DNA of 19,254 bases, taken from an uncultured Bacteroidales bacterium (GTDB lineage Bacteria > Bacteroidota > Bacteroidia > Bacteroidales > Paludibacteraceae). The translations under genes and the position numbers were made by a program. The notes beneath the pieces are model-generated. The model ran no database searches, was not told the DNA's origin, and saw only the letters and a program-made list of their open reading frames with translations. Of the stretch, positions 17,789 through 19,254 are shown one piece after another. Within the stretch, counting starts at the first letter, position 1, and each line of letters opens with the position of its first letter. Where the stretch lies: the NCBI GenBank assembly GCA_900321775.1, contig ONXE01000016.1, positions 1-19,254 of the forward strand, given 5' to 3'.

Positions 17789-17837
17789 ACTTTTTTGGCA
17801 AAAAGTTTGGCCATGTCAAAACTTTTTACTAATTTTG
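17789..17837 (+). promoter_or_regulatory. Promoter of the membrane AraC-type regulator
   Basis: TTTG is at 17806-17809 and TAATTTTG at 17830-17837, 20 nt apart. The dyad ACTTTTTTGGCAAAAAGT covers 17789-17806 and TCAAA is at 17816-17820. The predicted start near 17844 lies about 20 nt before ATG 17865, which rules out the earlier in-frame ATG at 17724 as the true start. The 20 bases before the -33 box are nearly identical to those of the giant gene's promoter. Confidence 0.8.
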
Positions 17838-17864
17838 CACCCGCGAATCGAACAGGTACAAAAG

Positions 17865-18965
17865 ATGACTCCGGGCATCACATATATGCTGCTATACTCT
17901 GCCTCGTTGGCGTTCATTGTGCTTCACTTGTACAGTGGAGTACTCAAGTGGGTGTATCGGCCCAAAGCCTACGACGAGCATTTCCATGAGTTGTTCCCCG
18001 CACAGCGAGCTGTGGGCGTGATCTATCTGATGCAGGTGTTCGAGATTCCGTACCTGCTGCACATCGGCGAGCCGGCCGCGCTCCTCTACGTCAATGCGTT
18101 TGCACTGCTTTTCTTCTCCATTCAGATGCTCGTGATGTGCGAGTTGTATTTCTTCCCGCGCAACCTTCACACGCTGAAGGACTACTGGATTGCCATCCCC
18201 GCAGTGATAGTGCTGGTGCCACTGTTTCTGCAGGCCTTGGGTCTGATAGCGCTGCCTGAAGGCTCCCGGCCGTGGGTGTTTGCAGCGGTGTTGGGCGTGT
18301 TTGCGTACTATTTCTTCCTGAACGTCCGTATGGCCCTGCGCATAGGGCGCACCATCCGTCAGGTTAACGAAGAGGCCTACGCCGATGCAGGCGATTTCCC
18401 CGTTAGGTTCGCACAATATATCCAATGGTTGCCCGTGGCGGTTTGTCTGCTGTTGCTGATCAACTTCTGCGCAGACAACATGTGGGTGAAGTTCGCCCGC
18501 GACATCGTGTTCACCGTGGTAAGTATCTGGTTCTGCATCTTCACTCTCAACCCCTGGCGCAAGGTGTTCACGCCCGCCGAGCAGGAGGTGCTGTCGCAAC
18601 AGTCGCATGCCGTCAATCGCCTCAATGACAAGCGGTACGAGCAACTCAGGGACAAACTGCAGGCACTCTTGGCCGACGAGACCATCATTGCCGAACAGCA
18701 CATCTCCATCGAGCGGTTCCTCTCGCAAATGAACATCAACTCCAAGTACCTGACCGAAGTCATCCACCGCAGCGGCTATCAGTCGTTCTACGACATGATC
18801 AACCGACACCGCGTACAGATGGCTATCCGGCTCATTCAGACCGAACCCGAGGCCAAACTGTTCCTCATAGCCGAGCGCTGCGGCTTCTCTTCTGCCGCCT
18901 CCATGACCAAGGCTTTCAAGCAAATGGGCAAAGAATCGCCCTCTGCCTACAAACCCAAGCAATAA
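17865..18965 (+). CDS. Membrane-embedded AraC-family transcriptional regulator
   Basis: The 366-residue product has about seven membrane helices (roughly 5-25, 48-66, 71-93, 107-127, 136-154, 188-203, 212-229). A linker and a C-terminal AraC DNA-binding domain (about 258-364) follow. The first helix-turn-helix is in ISIERFLSQMNINSKYLTEV. The second is in the family signature FSSAASMTKAFKQMGKESPS-AY (341-362). Regulators of this form are common in Bacteroidota and are thought to sense a signal at the membrane and bind DNA with the cytoplasmic end. The start at 17865 is chosen because the promoter lies at 17806-17837; the frame stays open further upstream but that part would not be transcribed. 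The repeats just downstream (19004-19075) are its best candidate binding sites. Its own promoter resembles that of the giant gene. Confidence 0.9.
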   Translation: MTPGITYMLLYSASLAFIVLHLYSGVLKWVYRPKAYDEHFHELFPAQRAVGVIYLMQVFEIPYLLHIGEPAALLYVNAFALLFFSIQMLVMCELYFFPRNLHTLKDYWIAIPAVIVLVPLFLQALGLIALPEGSRPWVFAAVLGVFAYYFFLNVRMALRIGRTIRQVNEEAYADAGDFPVRFAQYIQWLPVAVCLLLLINFCADNMWVKFARDIVFTVVSIWFCIFTLNPWRKVFTPAEQEVLSQQSHAVNRLNDKRYEQLRDKLQALLADETIIAEQHISIERFLSQMNINSKYLTEVIHRSGYQSFYDMINRHRVQMAIRLIQTEPEAKLFLIAERCGFSSAASMTKAFKQMGKESPSAYKPKQ

Positions 18966-19003
18966 AACGCTTACTGCACTCGTTTTCAGAACGTTTACCA
19001 TAC

Positions 19004-19041
19004 TTTCCTCTCGCGGAATTCCGTTAGAGGAAATTTTTTTT
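19004..19041 (+). terminator. Palindrome followed by eight T's after the regulator gene
   Basis: TTTCCTCT (19004-19011) pairs with AGAGGAAA (19026-19033). Inside, CGG/CCG closes an AATT loop, and eight T's follow at 19034-19041. This is a plausible intrinsic terminator 40 nt after the regulator's stop. The same bases also form two abutting copies of the 15-bp repeat listed separately, so the palindrome may serve as both. Confidence 0.6.
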
Positions 19042-19075
19042 CCGTCAGAGGAAAACGTTTTTCCGCGAGGGATAC
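19004..19075 (+). promoter_or_regulatory. Cluster of four 15-bp repeats (TTCCGnnAGAGGAAA), likely activator sites
   Basis: Copy 1 is on the minus strand at 19004-19018 (TTCCGCGAGAGGAAA). Copy 2 is at 19019-19033 (TTCCGTTAGAGGAAA), copy 3 at 19040-19054 (TTCCGTCAGAGGAAA), and a decayed copy 4 at 19061-19075 (TTCCGCGAGGGATAC). Copies 1-3 share 13 of 15 positions. Copies 2, 3 and 4 start exactly 21 bp apart, two helical turns, the spacing used by AraC-type activators on paired sites. Copy 4 covers the place where the next promoter's -33 box is expected. Confidence 0.65.
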
Positions 19076-19097
19076 GCGCTATGTGCGCGGAAAAGTG

Positions 19098-19105
19098 TAA
19101 TTTTG
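19098..19105 (+). promoter_or_regulatory. -7 box (TAATTTTG) lacking a -33 box
   Basis: TAATTTTGCACC resembles the regulator's own -7 region. At the expected -33 position (19074-19077) the bases are ACGC, not TTTG. A promoter without this box often needs an activator, which fits the repeats immediately upstream. The start would be near 19112, about 36 nt before ATG 19148. Confidence 0.6.
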
Positions 19106-19147
19106 CACCGTTTTGATAAACCAAGGAACAAAAAAGAGAATACAGGT

Positions 19148-19254
19148 ATGAAGAATTTGGAACTAATCGCCATTGTGGCCAGTATCGTATTGTTGGGAGC
19201 CTATGTGCTTTACGGCTTGATTCGTGCACAACAAACCCAGCGTCGCAAGCAGGG
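19148..19254 (+). CDS. Start of a small membrane-anchored protein, cut by the window edge
   Basis: ATG 19148 opens M-K-N-L-E followed by one hydrophobic helix (LIAIVASIVLLGAYVLYGLI) and a basic stretch (RAQQTQRRKQG), then the window ends after 35 codons. The pattern is an N-terminal membrane anchor with the basic side toward the cytoplasm, so the rest is probably cytoplasmic, or it is a single-span small protein. The A-rich leader (ggaacaaaaaagagaatacagg) fits the ATG chosen. The family is not recognisable. Its promoter and upstream repeats suggest it is controlled by the AraC-type regulator. Confidence 0.65.
   Translation, partial: MKNLELIAIVASIVLLGAYVLYGLIRAQQTQRRKQ

Noticed and set aside
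17892..19229. 445-codon open frame on the minus strand over the regulator gene
   Set aside because: It crosses the AraC gene, the terminator and the operator repeats. The plus frame has clear membrane helices and an AraC domain, so this is a shadow.

Overview
The window looks like a chromosomal stretch of a Bacteroidales (phylum Bacteroidota) bacterium. The promoters are of the Bacteroidota type (TTTG, 20 nt, TAnnTTTG), and the leaders are A-rich rather than Shine-Dalgarno-like. Very large secreted multidomain proteins with a shared C-terminal tail, and a membrane-embedded AraC-family regulator, fit the same phylum. Genus cannot be fixed from the sequence alone.

Region 1 (1-6994) is a type I restriction-modification operon: hsdM (methyltransferase), hsdS (specificity, broken in the middle), a four-helix-bundle 'suffix' protein gene, and hsdR (endonuclease/translocase), all on the + strand and tightly spaced. 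A promoter at 102-133 drives it. Its leader holds a 33-codon ORF and a 10-bp hairpin. A divergent promoter at 34-65 serves a gene whose first codons are at 1-19. hsdS is split into two frames: the central helical spacer after a 12-bp tandem repeat is missing and the frame shifts. Perfectly 9-nt-periodic repeat arrays lie on both sides of the four-helix-bundle gene; the downstream one is translated into a collagen-like Gly-X-Y tail. A related-looking 9-nt array of different sequence follows hsdR.

Region 2 (6995-17642) is a secreted-protein pair. A 354-bp intergenic region ends in a clear promoter. Then comes a 3061-residue exported protein (two carboxypeptidase-regulatory-like domains, a large unassigned central part, Ig-like, two LamG/concanavalin-like, and BACON-like domains) and, overlapping it by 35 bp, a 380-residue BspA-type leucine-rich-repeat protein. 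Both end in the same kind of 24-residue tail, which suggests a shared export or surface-attachment route.

Region 3 (17643-19254) encodes a seven-helix membrane AraC-type regulator with its own promoter. It is followed by a terminator-like palindrome embedded in a cluster of 15-bp repeats, then the start of a small membrane-anchored protein cut by the window edge. Three of the four repeats start exactly 21 bp apart, and the last covers the position where the next promoter's -33 box should be. This looks like an activator-binding array. The three main + strand promoters (hsdM, giant gene, regulator) share one architecture: a dyad, then TTTG, then TCAAA exactly 10 nt downstream, then TAnnTTTGCA.
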